Part shown: positions 18,805 to 26,955 of the stretch, piece by piece
How the letters are laid out: the number at the start of each line of letters is the position of its first letter
How positions within the stretch are numbered: the first letter of the stretch is position 1
Assembly (NCBI GenBank): GCA_008363385.1
Contig: RHKY01000015.1
Span: 26,569 to 90,568 of the forward strand
DNA length: 64,000 nt
DNA from: Acidobacteriota bacterium
Lineage (GTDB): Bacteria; Acidobacteriota; Thermoanaerobaculia; UBA5066
Reading direction: 5' to 3'
Notes under the pieces: generated by a model
Told to the model about the DNA's origin: nothing
The model's input: only the letters and a program-made list of their open reading frames with translations
Database searches by the model: none
Position numbers and translations under genes: made by a program

Positions 18805-19254
18805 TCAGACGAGGTGGCGCGCGAGCTCGTCGTAGTCCTCTGCGGTGAACGTCGAGCCCTTGAGGGCCGCGAGGTGGCGCTCGCGGTCCACGAGCACGAG
18901 GTGGTCGGTCTGGCCGAGGACGAGCGCCTCCCCCTGGATCGCCGCCACGTCGCGGAGGAGCGACGGGACGATCAGCCGTCCCTGGGCGTCCATCCGGGCC
19001 ACCTGGCCGAAGGTGTTCACGCGCTCGAGGAACTTCGTCCTGGCCCGGTGGACCGCCGGGAGCTGCGCGAGCTTCTCCTCGATCGCGTTCCAGACCGGCA
19101 TCGGGTAGATCAGGACGTCGGACCCGGAGATGGAGGTGAGGAAGAACTCCGTCCCGTACGTCCCCTCGACGGGGTCCCGGAAGACGGCCGGGACCTTGAA
19201 CCGGCCCTTGTCGTCCACGGTCGTCTCGGCGGAGCCTCTGAGGCGGTCCATCAT
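18805..19254 (-). CDS. mraZ: Transcriptional regulator MraZ
   Basis: First gene of the dcw operon. The 149-residue protein contains two SpoVT-AbrB (swapped-hairpin) halves, each with the DxKGRxxxP-type signature: VDDKGRFKVPAVFRD near residues 13-27 and MDAQGRLIVPSLLRD near 88-102. MraZ forms ring oligomers that bind repeated boxes upstream of its own operon. Two ATGs (19254, 19251) are adjacent. No strong ribosome binding site is visible, only GGA about 8-11 bases upstream. It is preceded by an unusual long hairpin leader and by box-like repeats, described separately. Confidence 0.95.
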   Translation of the reverse strand: MMDRLRGSAETTVDDKGRFKVPAVFRDPVEGTYGTEFFLTSISGSDVLIYPMPVWNAIEEKLAQLPAVHRARTKFLERVNTFGQVARMDAQGRLIVPSLLRDVAAIQGEALVLGQTDHLVLVDRERHLAALKGSTFTAEDYDELARHLV

Positions 19255-19264
19255 GTCGTCCGGG

Positions 19265-19333
19265 AAAAAAGAGCCTCGGAAGCGGCTTCTCGACCTTGGC
19301 TACCCAAGATCTGCCGCTTCCGACCACTTTTTT
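19265..19333 (-). repeat. Long inverted repeat in the mraZ leader, attenuator-like
   Basis: On the plus strand the left arm AAAAAAG (19265-19271) plus TCGGAAGCGGC (19276-19286) is mirrored by GCCGCTTCCGA (19313-19323) plus CTTTTTT (19327-19333). Between them, CTTGG and CCAAG around CTAC add an apical stem. In the mraZ mRNA direction this is a hairpin with an 11-bp GC-rich core, ending in a run of six T about ten bases before the start codon. It lies downstream of the predicted transcription start, so it would be in the leader RNA. Confidence 0.7.
19300..19329 (-). promoter_or_regulatory. Candidate MraZ-binding boxes
   Basis: Read on the minus strand, three successive 10-base units AAGTGGTCGG, AAGCGGCAGA and TCTTGGGTAG place a (G/T)(T/C)GG core at exact 10-base spacing. 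MraZ operators in other bacteria are direct repeats with a TGGG/GTGG core and one helical turn spacing. The location just after the predicted start site of the mraZ promoter fits autorepression. Confidence 0.55.
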
Positions 19334-19341
19334 CCACGCGG

Positions 19342-19371
19342 AGTATCGACGTCGTCCGCAGATGGCGTCAA
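19342..19371 (-). promoter_or_regulatory. Candidate promoter of the dcw operon
   Basis: On the minus strand TTGACG (19366-19371), an 18-base spacer and GATACT (19342-19347) make the best sigma70-type promoter in the window. Transcription would start near 19335, giving an mraZ leader of about 80 bases that includes the whole inverted repeat. Confidence 0.65.
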
Positions 19372-19411
19372 GAAGAAACGCCGCTCGGGCCCGGCCTCCC
19401 GAGCCGTTTGC

Positions 19412-19417
19412 TAGTCT
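19412..19417 (+). promoter_or_regulatory. -10-like hexamer before the RNase D gene
   Basis: TAGTCT ends 14 bases before ATG 19432 in an otherwise GC-rich region. No ribosome binding site is visible. It belongs to the recurring -10-only pattern described in the findings but has the longest spacing. Confidence 0.35.
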
Positions 19418-19431
19418 CGGCCCTCTCGCCG

Positions 19432-20613
19432 ATGGAACCGACCAAGCCCCAAGACCAAACTCGCGCCTCTCTTGCGCCTCCGCGCGTCGATCCCGACGCG
19501 TTCACCCTCGCCGACCGGCCCGAGTCCGTGACCTCCCTCGTCGCGGCTCTCGACTCCCGCCCCGGCGCCGAGGTGGCCCTGGACACGGAGGCCGACTCCC
19601 TCCACCACTACTTCGAGAAGGCCTGCCTCCTCCAGCTGGCGTTCGACGGCCGGGCCTGGCTCGTCGACCCGCTCGCGCCCGCGGTCGACCTCGCGCCGCT
19701 CCTGTCCCGCCTGTCGGACCGGCCGCTCCTCCTCCACGGCGCCGACTACGACCTGAGGCTCCTGAAGCGCGGCTTCGGGTTCTCGGCCGCGCGGGTCTTC
19801 GACACGATGATCGCCGCGCAGCTCCTCGGCGAGCCCCAGATCGGACTGGCCGCGCTCGCGGCCAAGCGGCTCGGCGTGGTCCTGGACAAGTCGAGCCAGC
19901 GAGCCGACTGGAGCGAGCGGCCGATCCCGGACCACCGGGCGGCGTACGCGGCGGCCGACGTCCTCCACCTCGCGGCGCTCGCCGCCTCGCTGCGCGCCGA
20001 CCTGGAGGCGGCCGGACGGCTCGCCTGGCACGCTGAGGAGTGCGAGAGGCTCCTCCTCTCTCCGATGGAGCCGGCCCCGCCCGACCCAGAGAACGACTGG
20101 CGCGTGAAGGGGACGAACGCTCTCTCCGACCGCGAGCGGGCCTTCCTCCGCGAGCTCTGGTCCGCGCGCGAGGCCCGCGCCCGGGAGATCGACCGTCCGC
20201 CGTTCCGCGTCGCCACGAACGAACGGCTCGTGGAGGCGGCGCGGCTGGCGGCCGCGGGCGAGCGGGACCCCGCGAGGCTGATTCCCTCGGCCCGCGGCCT
20301 CCCCCCGGCCTTCGCGCGCGCCGTCGAGTCGGCCGTCGCGAGGGCGGAAGCGCTCGCGCCGGCCGACTGGCCGCGCCGAAAGAGCGGCTCCGTCCGCGAC
20401 GCCGACCCCGCGCTGGAGGCGGAGGTCCGCAGGCTGAAGGACCGCCGCGACGCCCTGGCGCGGCGCCACGCCCTCGACCCGGGGGTCCTGGCGCCCCGCG
20501 CGCTCCTCGTCGTCGCGGCGCGGCTGAAGCTCGAGACCGGCTCGGTGACGGCGGAGGCCCTCGTCGCCGCCGGCGCCTCGCGCTGGCGCGCCGCCCTCCT
20601 GGCCCGGGGCTGA
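19432..20613 (+). CDS. rnd: RNase D-like 3'-5' exonuclease with HRDC domain
   Basis: Predicted DEDDy exoribonuclease for tRNA and stable-RNA 3' ends. The 393-residue protein has ExoI VALDTEADSL (about residues 47-56), ExoII LHGADYDLRLLKRGFG, ExoIII with YAAADVLHL, then the RNase D pattern NDWRVKG and an HRDC domain (about 220-300). A second weak helical region follows. The open frame continues far upstream as a shadow of rsmH/mraZ. ATG 19432 is the first start outside them. It is divergent from mraZ, sharing a 177-base region, and convergent with the SurA-barrel gene. Confidence 0.88.
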   Translation: MEPTKPQDQTRASLAPPRVDPDAFTLADRPESVTSLVAALDSRPGAEVALDTEADSLHHYFEKACLLQLAFDGRAWLVDPLAPAVDLAPLLSRLSDRPLLLHGADYDLRLLKRGFGFSAARVFDTMIAAQLLGEPQIGLAALAAKRLGVVLDKSSQRADWSERPIPDHRAAYAAADVLHLAALAASLRADLEAAGRLAWHAEECERLLLSPMEPAPPDPENDWRVKGTNALSDRERAFLRELWSAREARAREIDRPPFRVATNERLVEAARLAAAGERDPARLIPSARGLPPAFARAVESAVARAEALAPADWPRRKSGSVRDADPALEAEVRRLKDRRDALARRHALDPGVLAPRALLVVAARLKLETGSVTAEALVAAGASRWRAALLARG

Positions 20614-20674
20614 GGCGGAAGGGCCGCGCGTCGCCCCGGCGCGCGTCACCGGGCGGGGGGCCGGGGGGCGGGGC

Positions 20675-22351
20675 TCAGAAGCGGTAGGTCAGGCCGGTGT
20701 AGGCGTCCCACTGGAGCAGGTAGTTCGAGTCGTAGTACGTGTAGCAGCCGTACCAGGGGTCGCAGGTGGTGTACCCGCTGGACGTCGCGTTGACGTACAC
20801 CGGCATGAAGCGGATCCCGAGCCGGGCCCCCAGGGCGTCCGAGAGGCGGAACTTCGCCCCCCCGCCGATGCTCCCCGAGAACCGCGTCATCGTGGAGTAC
20901 TGCGGTGCCGGCGTGAGGATGGTCACCCCGAAGAGGAGGTCCATGTAGGGGCGGACCTTGGCCCCCTCCCGTCCGAGCAGCCAGAGGCCGCCGAGGTGGA
21001 TCGTGTCGACGTTGAGGTGCGTCAGCTTCTCGCCGTAGCCGGCGGGGGGCTCCTGCCGGAAGCTCGCCGTCAGCTCGGTGTCCTGGTGGCTCCAGAAGAG
21101 CTCGAGGTTGACCGTCCGGAGGAGCGGGAGCTCCAGCGTCAGCCCGAAGCTCAGGGCCTCCGACACGTCCAGGCTCTCGATGTACTCGCTGTAGGCGGTC
21201 GAGGCCGTGCCGCCGATGCGGAACCCGGCCGTCGGCGTCACCTCGAAGCCTCGCTCCCTCCTCGGGGCGCGCTCCGGGGGCTGCTCGGACCCGTCCTCCG
21301 GCGGCTCCCCCGCGTCGCCCTCCACGGTCGCCCCGGGCGCCGCCTCCTTCGGGACCTCGGGCGCCGGGGGGGTGTAGTAGGCGCGCGCTTCCTCGGCGAC
21401 GCTGATCACGGCGTCCCGCTTCAGCTTCTCGAGGTACTCGGCGAGCTTCTTCTGGAACTGCGTCTCCTGCTCGCGCTTGAAGATGTCGGCCTTGACCTCG
21501 GCGAAGGGCCTGTAGGAGACCGGCGTCTTCTCCAGGACCTTCACGATGTGCCAGCCGTGCCGGGCCGCGACCGGGTCCGACACGCCGCCGACCGGCAGCG
21601 AGAAGGCCACCGCCTCCAGCTCCGGGACCAGCTCGCCCCGGGCGACGACCCCGAGGTCGCCCCCCTTCTCCCGGGTCGTCCCGTCGGAGTAGAGGCCGAC
21701 GGCGACGTCCCACTTCATGCCGCCCGCGAGCTTCTCCGACGCCTCCTTGGCCCGCCGCTCGGCCGAGGCGCCGTCCCCGGAGCGGGAGACGAGGATCTCC
21801 GCGATGTGGACCTTCTCGGGGATCCGCCAGGTCTCCTTCTCGTTCTCGTAGATCAGCCTCAGCGCGTCGTCGGAGAGGTCGACCTTGCTGTTGACCTCGC
21901 GCCCGACGACCCGCTGGACGGTCAGCGTCCGCTTCAGCTGCTCGCGGAGCCGCTCCGGCGTCAGGCCGCTGGCGGCCAGCGCCTGCTGGAACTGCTCCTC
22001 GGTCGTGACGTTGTTGGCCTCCTTGAGCCGGTTGACCTGCTCCTCCACCTCCGCGTCCGACGTGACGAGGTCGAGGTCGCGCGCACGGTCCTCCAGGAGC
22101 GCCTCGTTGACGAGCTCGCCCAGGACCGCCTTCTTCAGCTGCTCCAGGCGCTCCCCCTCGACCCGGCCCCCGGTCTCCACCACGGCCGCCTGGACCCGGG
22201 CGTCGAACTGGCTCTGGGTGACGACGCGCGTGTTGACGTGGACGAGGATCCGCTCGACGAGCGTGCCGCCGGCGAGGGGCCCCGGGACGAGGAGCAGGGC
22301 GAGGGCGAGGCGGGTCCCGCGGCGTGAGGGACGGCAGAGGAGGCGCACCAC
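20675..22351 (-). CDS. SurA-type parvulin isomerase fused to an outer-membrane beta-barrel
   Basis: A single uninterrupted 558-codon frame. Residues 1-28 form a signal peptide. Residues 29-150 match the SurA N-terminal chaperone fold (ILVHVNTRVVTQSQFD, LVNEALLEDRARDLDL, LREQLKRTLTVQRVV). Residues 178-275 are one parvulin domain (VHIAEILVS, GGDLGVVARGELVPELEAVAFSLPVGGVSDPV as separate strands and helices, HGWHIVKVLE). Residues 326-368 are a Pro/Glu-rich linker. Residues 369-558 are alternating amphipathic strands of an OmpA/OmpW-like eight-strand barrel ending in the BAM-type signal YTGLTYRF with terminal Phe. Two cysteines near the end (CDPWYGC) could form a loop disulfide. SurA is normally soluble, so here the chaperone would be tethered to the outer membrane. 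It is downstream of the PrsA-like lipoprotein and mfd. GTG 22351 follows a -10-like hexamer by 7 bases. Confidence 0.85.
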   Translation of the reverse strand: MVRLLCRPSRRGTRLALALLLVPGPLAGGTLVERILVHVNTRVVTQSQFDARVQAAVVETGGRVEGERLEQLKKAVLGELVNEALLEDRARDLDLVTSDAEVEEQVNRLKEANNVTTEEQFQQALAASGLTPERLREQLKRTLTVQRVVGREVNSKVDLSDDALRLIYENEKETWRIPEKVHIAEILVSRSGDGASAERRAKEASEKLAGGMKWDVAVGLYSDGTTREKGGDLGVVARGELVPELEAVAFSLPVGGVSDPVAARHGWHIVKVLEKTPVSYRPFAEVKADIFKREQETQFQKKLAEYLEKLKRDAVISVAEEARAYYTPPAPEVPKEAAPGATVEGDAGEPPEDGSEQPPERAPRRERGFEVTPTAGFRIGGTASTAYSEYIESLDVSEALSFGLTLELPLLRTVNLELFWSHQDTELTASFRQEPPAGYGEKLTHLNVDTIHLGGLWLLGREGAKVRPYMDLLFGVTILTPAPQYSTMTRFSGSIGGGAKFRLSDALGARLGIRFMPVYVNATSSGYTTCDPWYGCYTYYDSNYLLQWDAYTGLTYRF

Positions 22352-22358
22352 GCGGCGG

Positions 22359-22364
22359 AGTGTA
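22359..22364 (-). promoter_or_regulatory. -10-like hexamer of the SurA-barrel gene
   Basis: TACACT on the minus strand is followed by 7 bases and GTG 22351, predicting transcription from the start codon itself. No Shine-Dalgarno sequence lies between. Confidence 0.5.
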
Positions 22365-22384
22365 GCGAAAGGCGTGCCGGGGCC

Positions 22385-23257
22385 TCAGCGGCGCTCGCCG
22401 TGCCGCGGGAGCGCGCCGACGTAGGGGAACGGCAGGTGGTCCTCGACGACGACGAGGGGGTGCCGCCGGGCGGACTCGGCCATCAGCTCGGCGACGGCCG
22501 CGCTGCTTAGCTCCTCGGCCAGAGTCAGCCTCAGGCCGGGGGCCGCCTCCTCGAACGGCACGACCCTCGTGTCGGCCCGGTCCTCGACGCGGAAGACGTG
22601 GAAGCCGTGCGGCGCGGGGAGCGGGGGCGTCGTCCCCCCGGCGGGCAGGCCCCAGACGGGCTTCTCGAACTCGGCCGGGAGGTCCTCCCGGGAGAGCCAG
22701 CCCAGCCCCCCGCCGGAGGCGGCGTTCGGCGCCAGCGAGAGCGTCCGCGAGACGGTGAGCCACGGCGTCCCCTTCTCGAGGAGCTTCCGGGCCTCGTCGG
22801 CCTTCTCCTTGGTCGGCACGATCAGCTGCGAGAGGCGGACGAGGGGGGGGCGCTTCCAGCGGTCGGCGTGGGCCTCGTACTCCTTCCTCAGGTCGGCCTC
22901 CCCGATCTCGTGAAGCCTCGCGCGCCGGTTGATCAGGTCCCTGCGGCGCTCCTCGGCGTTCGTCCCCTTCGCGGGAGGGACCGCGTCCTCGACGGCCCTC
23001 TCGAGGAGGAGCTCCTCGAGGTACTGGTCGAGGAGGCTCGAGGCCACGCGCGGCGAGACGGCCTTCGGCTCCTCGCGCGTGGCCTGCCGGACGTAGGCCG
23101 CGTAGTCCGAGAGCTCCACCGGGCGGTCCCCGACGAGCGCGACCACGGAGGCGCGGGACGCGGCGCGGGGCCCCTTCCGGGCGCAGGCGGGGAGGAGCGC
23201 GACGAGGAACGCGAGGCCGACGAGGACCGCGCGGCGGCCGGCTGCGGGGCCTCTCAC
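22385..23257 (-). CDS. PrsA/PpiD-like peptidyl-prolyl isomerase lipoprotein
   Basis: A 290-residue lipoprotein: the signal peptide AVLVGLAFLVALLPAC ends in a clear lipobox (LPAC). A SurA-N-like helical region follows (YAAYVRQATREEP, LLDQYLEELLLERAVED). Then comes a parvulin-type PPIase domain (VRLSQLIVPTKEKADEARKLLEKG, GGGLGWLSREDLPAEFE, PAPHGFHVFRVED). It likely assists folding of exported proteins on the periplasmic face of a membrane. The proline-isomerase pocket is only partly conserved, so a pure chaperone role is possible. GTG 23257 overlaps the mfd stop by four bases, so it is translationally coupled to mfd. Confidence 0.85.
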   Translation of the reverse strand: MRGPAAGRRAVLVGLAFLVALLPACARKGPRAASRASVVALVGDRPVELSDYAAYVRQATREEPKAVSPRVASSLLDQYLEELLLERAVEDAVPPAKGTNAEERRRDLINRRARLHEIGEADLRKEYEAHADRWKRPPLVRLSQLIVPTKEKADEARKLLEKGTPWLTVSRTLSLAPNAASGGGLGWLSREDLPAEFEKPVWGLPAGGTTPPLPAPHGFHVFRVEDRADTRVVPFEEAAPGLRLTLAEELSSAAVAELMAESARRHPLVVVEDHLPFPYVGALPRHGERR

Positions 23258-26200
23258 GAGGCGGCCCCTCCGTCGAACGACAGGAGCGGGTCGGCGGGGA
23301 GGGCGCCGGGCCGCGCCAGCGCCGCCAGGACCCGCGCGGCCGCCCCCGGCACCTCGCGGGCGTCCGGGGCGAGGCCCGCGAAGGCCCCGGGCCAGCGGAA
23401 GGCGTCGGGGCCGGCCGCGGAGAGCCTCCCCTGCCGGAGCGCGTCGAGGACCTTCCCGGGGTCGATCCGGTGGTCCTTCTCGAGCGTGGCGTGCAGCTCC
23501 GCCCCGCGCCGCTGCAGGACCTTCACGCCAAGGTCGCGGGCCAGGAGGCGCAGCCGCGCCACGTCGAGCAGGCGCGAAAGCTCCGGCGGCGGCGTGCCGT
23601 ACCGGTCCGAGGCCTCGCGCCAGAGGCGCGCGAGCCCCCCGGCGTCCTCGGCCGCGGCGACCCGCTTGTAGAGCGCCATCCGGAGGTTCTCCTCGGACAC
23701 CCAGGAGGCGGGGAGGCCGAGCGGCAGGCCGAGCTGGATCGTCACCTCGCGCGTCTCGGGGAGGGGCTCGCCCTTCGCCTCGGCGATGGCCTCCTCCAGG
23801 AGCTTGACGTACGTCTCGAAGCCGACCGCCTCGATGTGGCCGGACTGCTCGCCTCCGAGGATGTTCCCGGCGCCGCGGATCTCCAGGTCCTTGGCCGCGA
23901 TCCGGAAGCCCGCGCCCAGGTCCGAGAACTCCTGGATCGCCTTCAGCCTCAGCCGCGCGTCGTCCGAGAGCGGCACGCCGGGCGGCACGAGGAGGTAGCA
24001 GAACGCCGGCTTGTCGCTCCGGCCCACCCGCCCGCGCAGCTGGTAGAGCTGGGCGAGGCCGTACCGGTCGGCCCGGTCGATCAGCATCGTGTTGGCCGAC
24101 GGGATGTCGAGGCCGTTTTCCACGATCGTCGTGGCCAGGAGGAGGTCCGCCGCCCGCGTCGTGAACGCGCGCATCGCCCGCTCCAGCTCCAGCTCCGTCA
24201 TCTGCCCGTGGGCGACGGCGATCCGCGCCTCGGGGACGAGCCGCGAGAGCTCCTCGCGCCACGCCCCGAGCCCCTCCACGCGGTTGTGGACGAAGTAGAC
24301 CTGCCCCCCGCGGTCCAGCTCGGCCTTCACCGAGTCGCGGATCAGCGCGTCCCCCTGCGGGACGACCTGTGTCGCGACGGCCAGCCGGTCCTTCGGGGGC
24401 GTCTCGATGACCGAGAGGTCGCGGATCCCGGCGAGGGAGAGGTTCAGCGTCCTGGGGATCGGCGTCGCCGACATCGCCAGGACGTCGACCGAGGCGCGCC
24501 ACTCCTTGATCCGCTCCTTCTGCGCCACGCCGAAGCGCTGCTCCTCGTCCACGACGAGGAGGCCGAGGTCCTTGAACCTCACGTCCTTCGACAGGAGCCG
24601 GTGCGTGGCGACGACGACGTCGAGCGTCCCCTCGGCCAGCCGGCGCAGGACCTCCTTCCTCTCCTCGGGCGGGCGGAAGCGGGAGAGGAGGTCGATCGTG
24701 ACCGGGAACGCCGCGAAGCGGCGCTTGAGCGTCCGGAAGTGCTGGTCGGCCAGGATCGTCGTCGGGCAGAGGAGGGCCGTCTGCTTTCCGTCCAGGACCG
24801 CCTTGAAGATCGCCCGCATGGCGACCTCGGTCTTCCCGTACCCCACGTCGCCGCAGAGGAGGCGGTCCATCGGCTTCTCCGCCTCCATGTCGCGCTTGAC
24901 GTCCTTGATCGCGGCCAGCTGGTCGGGCGTCTCGGTGTACTCGAAGGCGTCCTCGAACTCCTTCTGCCAGGGCGAGTCCTTCGAGAAGGCGTGCCCGGGG
25001 CTCGACGCGCGGCGGGCGTAGAGGGCGAGAAGCTGGTCGGCGATGTCCTTGACGGCCTTCTTCACCGACGCCTTGCGGCGCGCCCACCCCGCGCCGCCCA
25101 GCCGGTCGAGCGGCGGGGCCGGGCCGTCGCCCGCGCTCTGGTACTTCTGGATCAGGTCGAGCCGCTCGACCGGGACGAGGAGCTTGGCCTCCCCGGCGTA
25201 CCGGAGGTCGACCATCTCGCGCGCCACCCCGCCGTCCGCGATCGAGACGAGGCCCGCGAACCGGCCGAGGCCGTAGTCGCGGTGGACGACGACGTCCCCG
25301 GGCTTCAGGTCGCGCAGGTCCGAGAGGAACGCCTCCGAGGCGGCCTTCCGCCTCGGCGCGGCCGTGACGCGCGGGGCGCCGAAGAGGTCCGTGGCCGTCA
25401 GGAGGAGGAGGCCGGCCGCGCGGAAGAGGAACCCGTTCGCGGGCCCGCCGTCCACGAGCCGGCAGGAGCCGGGGACGACCGGCGGCGCGGCGCCCTCTCC
25501 CGGCTCCCCTTCCCGCGGGGCCGAGAGGTGGTCGACCTCGTACTCGGCGAGGAGGCGCTCGACGTGCTCGCGCTCTCCGCGCGAGCCCGCCGCCAGGACC
25601 ACCGCCAGCCCGTCGCGGCGGAGCCGGGCGATCTCCTTCGGGACCTCCGGCAGCCGGTCCTCGAAGGACGTCGCGCTCTCGGCCCCCAGCGCCAGGACGT
25701 CGCCCGAGGGGACCGCGGGCGACAGGGCCAGGAGCGTCTGCTCGCGGAGGGAGTCGGCCAGCCGGTCGGGGTCGCCCGCGAGGCGGAACGGGTCGGGGAC
25801 GACCTTGCCCCCCTTGCGGGCCTTCTCGAAGTCGAGGAGGAGGAGGTCCGAGGCTCGGGACAGCTCCTCGGCGACGGCGTCGGGGTCGTCCACGGCCAGG
25901 GCGAAGCTCCGGGCGTGGTCCAGGACGTGGACCGGGCCGGCCCCGTCCGAGAGGAGCGGGAGGAGCTCCTCGAGCCCGTCGTTCTTCCGCGGGAGCGAGA
26001 GGTCCCGCGGGAGCGGCGGCTCGTCGTCGGCCGTCCGGTAGCCCGAGAGGACGCGGAGCGCCGCCTCCCGTGTCGCGACGGTGTCGGGGCTCGCGGCCAT
26101 CGGGGGGAGGAGGACCTCGTCGAGCGTCTCGGTGGAACGCTGCGTGTCCGGGTCGAACCTCCGCACCGAGGCCACCGTCTCGAAGTCGAGCTCGATCCTC

Positions 26201-26802
26201 ACCGGCTCGGCGAGGTGCGGCGGGAAGACGTCGAGGAGGCCGCCGCGGACGGCGACGTCCCCGGTCTCGGCGACGAGGTCCGAGCGCGAATACCCCTCGG
26301 CCAGGAGGGCGTCGACGAGGCGACCCGGGTGGAGCTCGTCCCCTCTCCTGACCCGGAGCGTCCGGGCCCGGAACGACTCGGCGCTCGGCAGGATCCGGAG
26401 GAGGGCGCGGGCCGGGACGACGAGGAGGTCGATCTCGCCGGCCACGAGCCGTGCGAGCGTCCCGAACTCGTCCCGGCGCACCTTCAGCGACGGGGCGATC
26501 CCCTGGTACGGCGTTAGCGTCGGGGCGGGGAAGAACCCGACCCGGGAGGCCCCGAGGACGGAGGAGGCGTCGCGCGCGAAGGCCTGCGCTTCCCGCTCGT
26601 GGGCGAAGACGACGGCCCACTTCAGGCCGAGCCGGGCGGCCGCGGCGGCCAGGAGGTACGGCTGAAGCCCCGGGGGGGCGCCGACGAGCGACACGATCCC
26701 CGTCGACGTCCCGAGGATCCCGGCCTCGAGGCGCCCGCAAAGCCGCTCCGCGGGCGGGGCCGCGGCGACCTTCAGGAGGACGGGGTCGCTCCGCCCCGGC
26801 AC
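23254..26802 (-). CDS. mfd: Transcription-repair coupling factor Mfd
   Basis: Removes RNA polymerase stalled at DNA lesions and recruits UvrA. The 1,182-residue protein has all Mfd parts in order: UvrB-like N-terminal modules (TLTPYQGIAPS, FFPAPT), the polymerase-interacting CarD-like domain (LKPGDVVVHRDYGLGRF), and the RecG-like translocase with Walker A (CGDVGYGKTEVAMRA), the DEEQ box (VVDEEQRFGV), SATPIPRTL, and QLRGRVGRS. The C-terminal TRCF domain includes LPLGLPASWV. Length is normal. GTG 26802 follows a CATAAT hexamer by only 6 bases and has no ribosome binding site. Confidence 0.97.
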   Translation of the reverse strand: MPGRSDPVLLKVAAAPPAERLCGRLEAGILGTSTGIVSLVGAPPGLQPYLLAAAAARLGLKWAVVFAHEREAQAFARDASSVLGASRVGFFPAPTLTPYQGIAPSLKVRRDEFGTLARLVAGEIDLLVVPARALLRILPSAESFRARTLRVRRGDELHPGRLVDALLAEGYSRSDLVAETGDVAVRGGLLDVFPPHLAEPVRIELDFETVASVRRFDPDTQRSTETLDEVLLPPMAASPDTVATREAALRVLSGYRTADDEPPLPRDLSLPRKNDGLEELLPLLSDGAGPVHVLDHARSFALAVDDPDAVAEELSRASDLLLLDFEKARKGGKVVPDPFRLAGDPDRLADSLREQTLLALSPAVPSGDVLALGAESATSFEDRLPEVPKEIARLRRDGLAVVLAAGSRGEREHVERLLAEYEVDHLSAPREGEPGEGAAPPVVPGSCRLVDGGPANGFLFRAAGLLLLTATDLFGAPRVTAAPRRKAASEAFLSDLRDLKPGDVVVHRDYGLGRFAGLVSIADGGVAREMVDLRYAGEAKLLVPVERLDLIQKYQSAGDGPAPPLDRLGGAGWARRKASVKKAVKDIADQLLALYARRASSPGHAFSKDSPWQKEFEDAFEYTETPDQLAAIKDVKRDMEAEKPMDRLLCGDVGYGKTEVAMRAIFKAVLDGKQTALLCPTTILADQHFRTLKRRFAAFPVTIDLLSRFRPPEERKEVLRRLAEGTLDVVVATHRLLSKDVRFKDLGLLVVDEEQRFGVAQKERIKEWRASVDVLAMSATPIPRTLNLSLAGIRDLSVIETPPKDRLAVATQVVPQGDALIRDSVKAELDRGGQVYFVHNRVEGLGAWREELSRLVPEARIAVAHGQMTELELERAMRAFTTRAADLLLATTIVENGLDIPSANTMLIDRADRYGLAQLYQLRGRVGRSDKPAFCYLLVPPGVPLSDDARLRLKAIQEFSDLGAGFRIAAKDLEIRGAGNILGGEQSGHIEAVGFETYVKLLEEAIAEAKGEPLPETREVTIQLGLPLGLPASWVSEENLRMALYKRVAAAEDAGGLARLWREASDRYGTPPPELSRLLDVARLRLLARDLGVKVLQRRGAELHATLEKDHRIDPGKVLDALRQGRLSAAGPDAFRWPGAFAGLAPDAREVPGAAARVLAALARPGALPADPLLSFDGGAAS

Positions 26803-26808
26803 GGGGGG

Positions 26809-26814
26809 ATTATG
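26809..26814 (-). promoter_or_regulatory. -10-like hexamer of mfd
   Basis: CATAAT on the minus strand, then six C and GTG 26802. With the usual 6-8 base distance, transcription would begin at the start codon. The rest of the 153-base region before mfd shows no other feature. Confidence 0.5.
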
Positions 26815-26955
26815 GACGGGAGTGCCGACGCCTACGCCACCGGTGCGGCCTCCGTCCCTCAGGCTCCAGCTCGCGGACCTTGCCGGCGCCGCATCCGCCC
26901 TGCGGATCGGCAGTCCCCGGGGCCGTCGTCCCGGCCGGCGAGCGCACGAACGCTC

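Noticed and set aside
20614-20674. GC-rich hairpin-like sequence (CGCGCG ... CGCGCG) between rnd and the SurA-barrel gene
   Set aside because: The stem is short, the loop is G/C-rich and no T run follows on either strand, so it is not convincing as a terminator.
22351-23257. Possibility that the SurA-barrel gene is a frameshift artefact joining two genes
   Set aside because: The frame is continuous, the junction is a plausible Pro/Glu linker, the barrel part lacks its own signal peptide, and no start with a ribosome binding site precedes it. It is kept as a fusion, with a check proposed.
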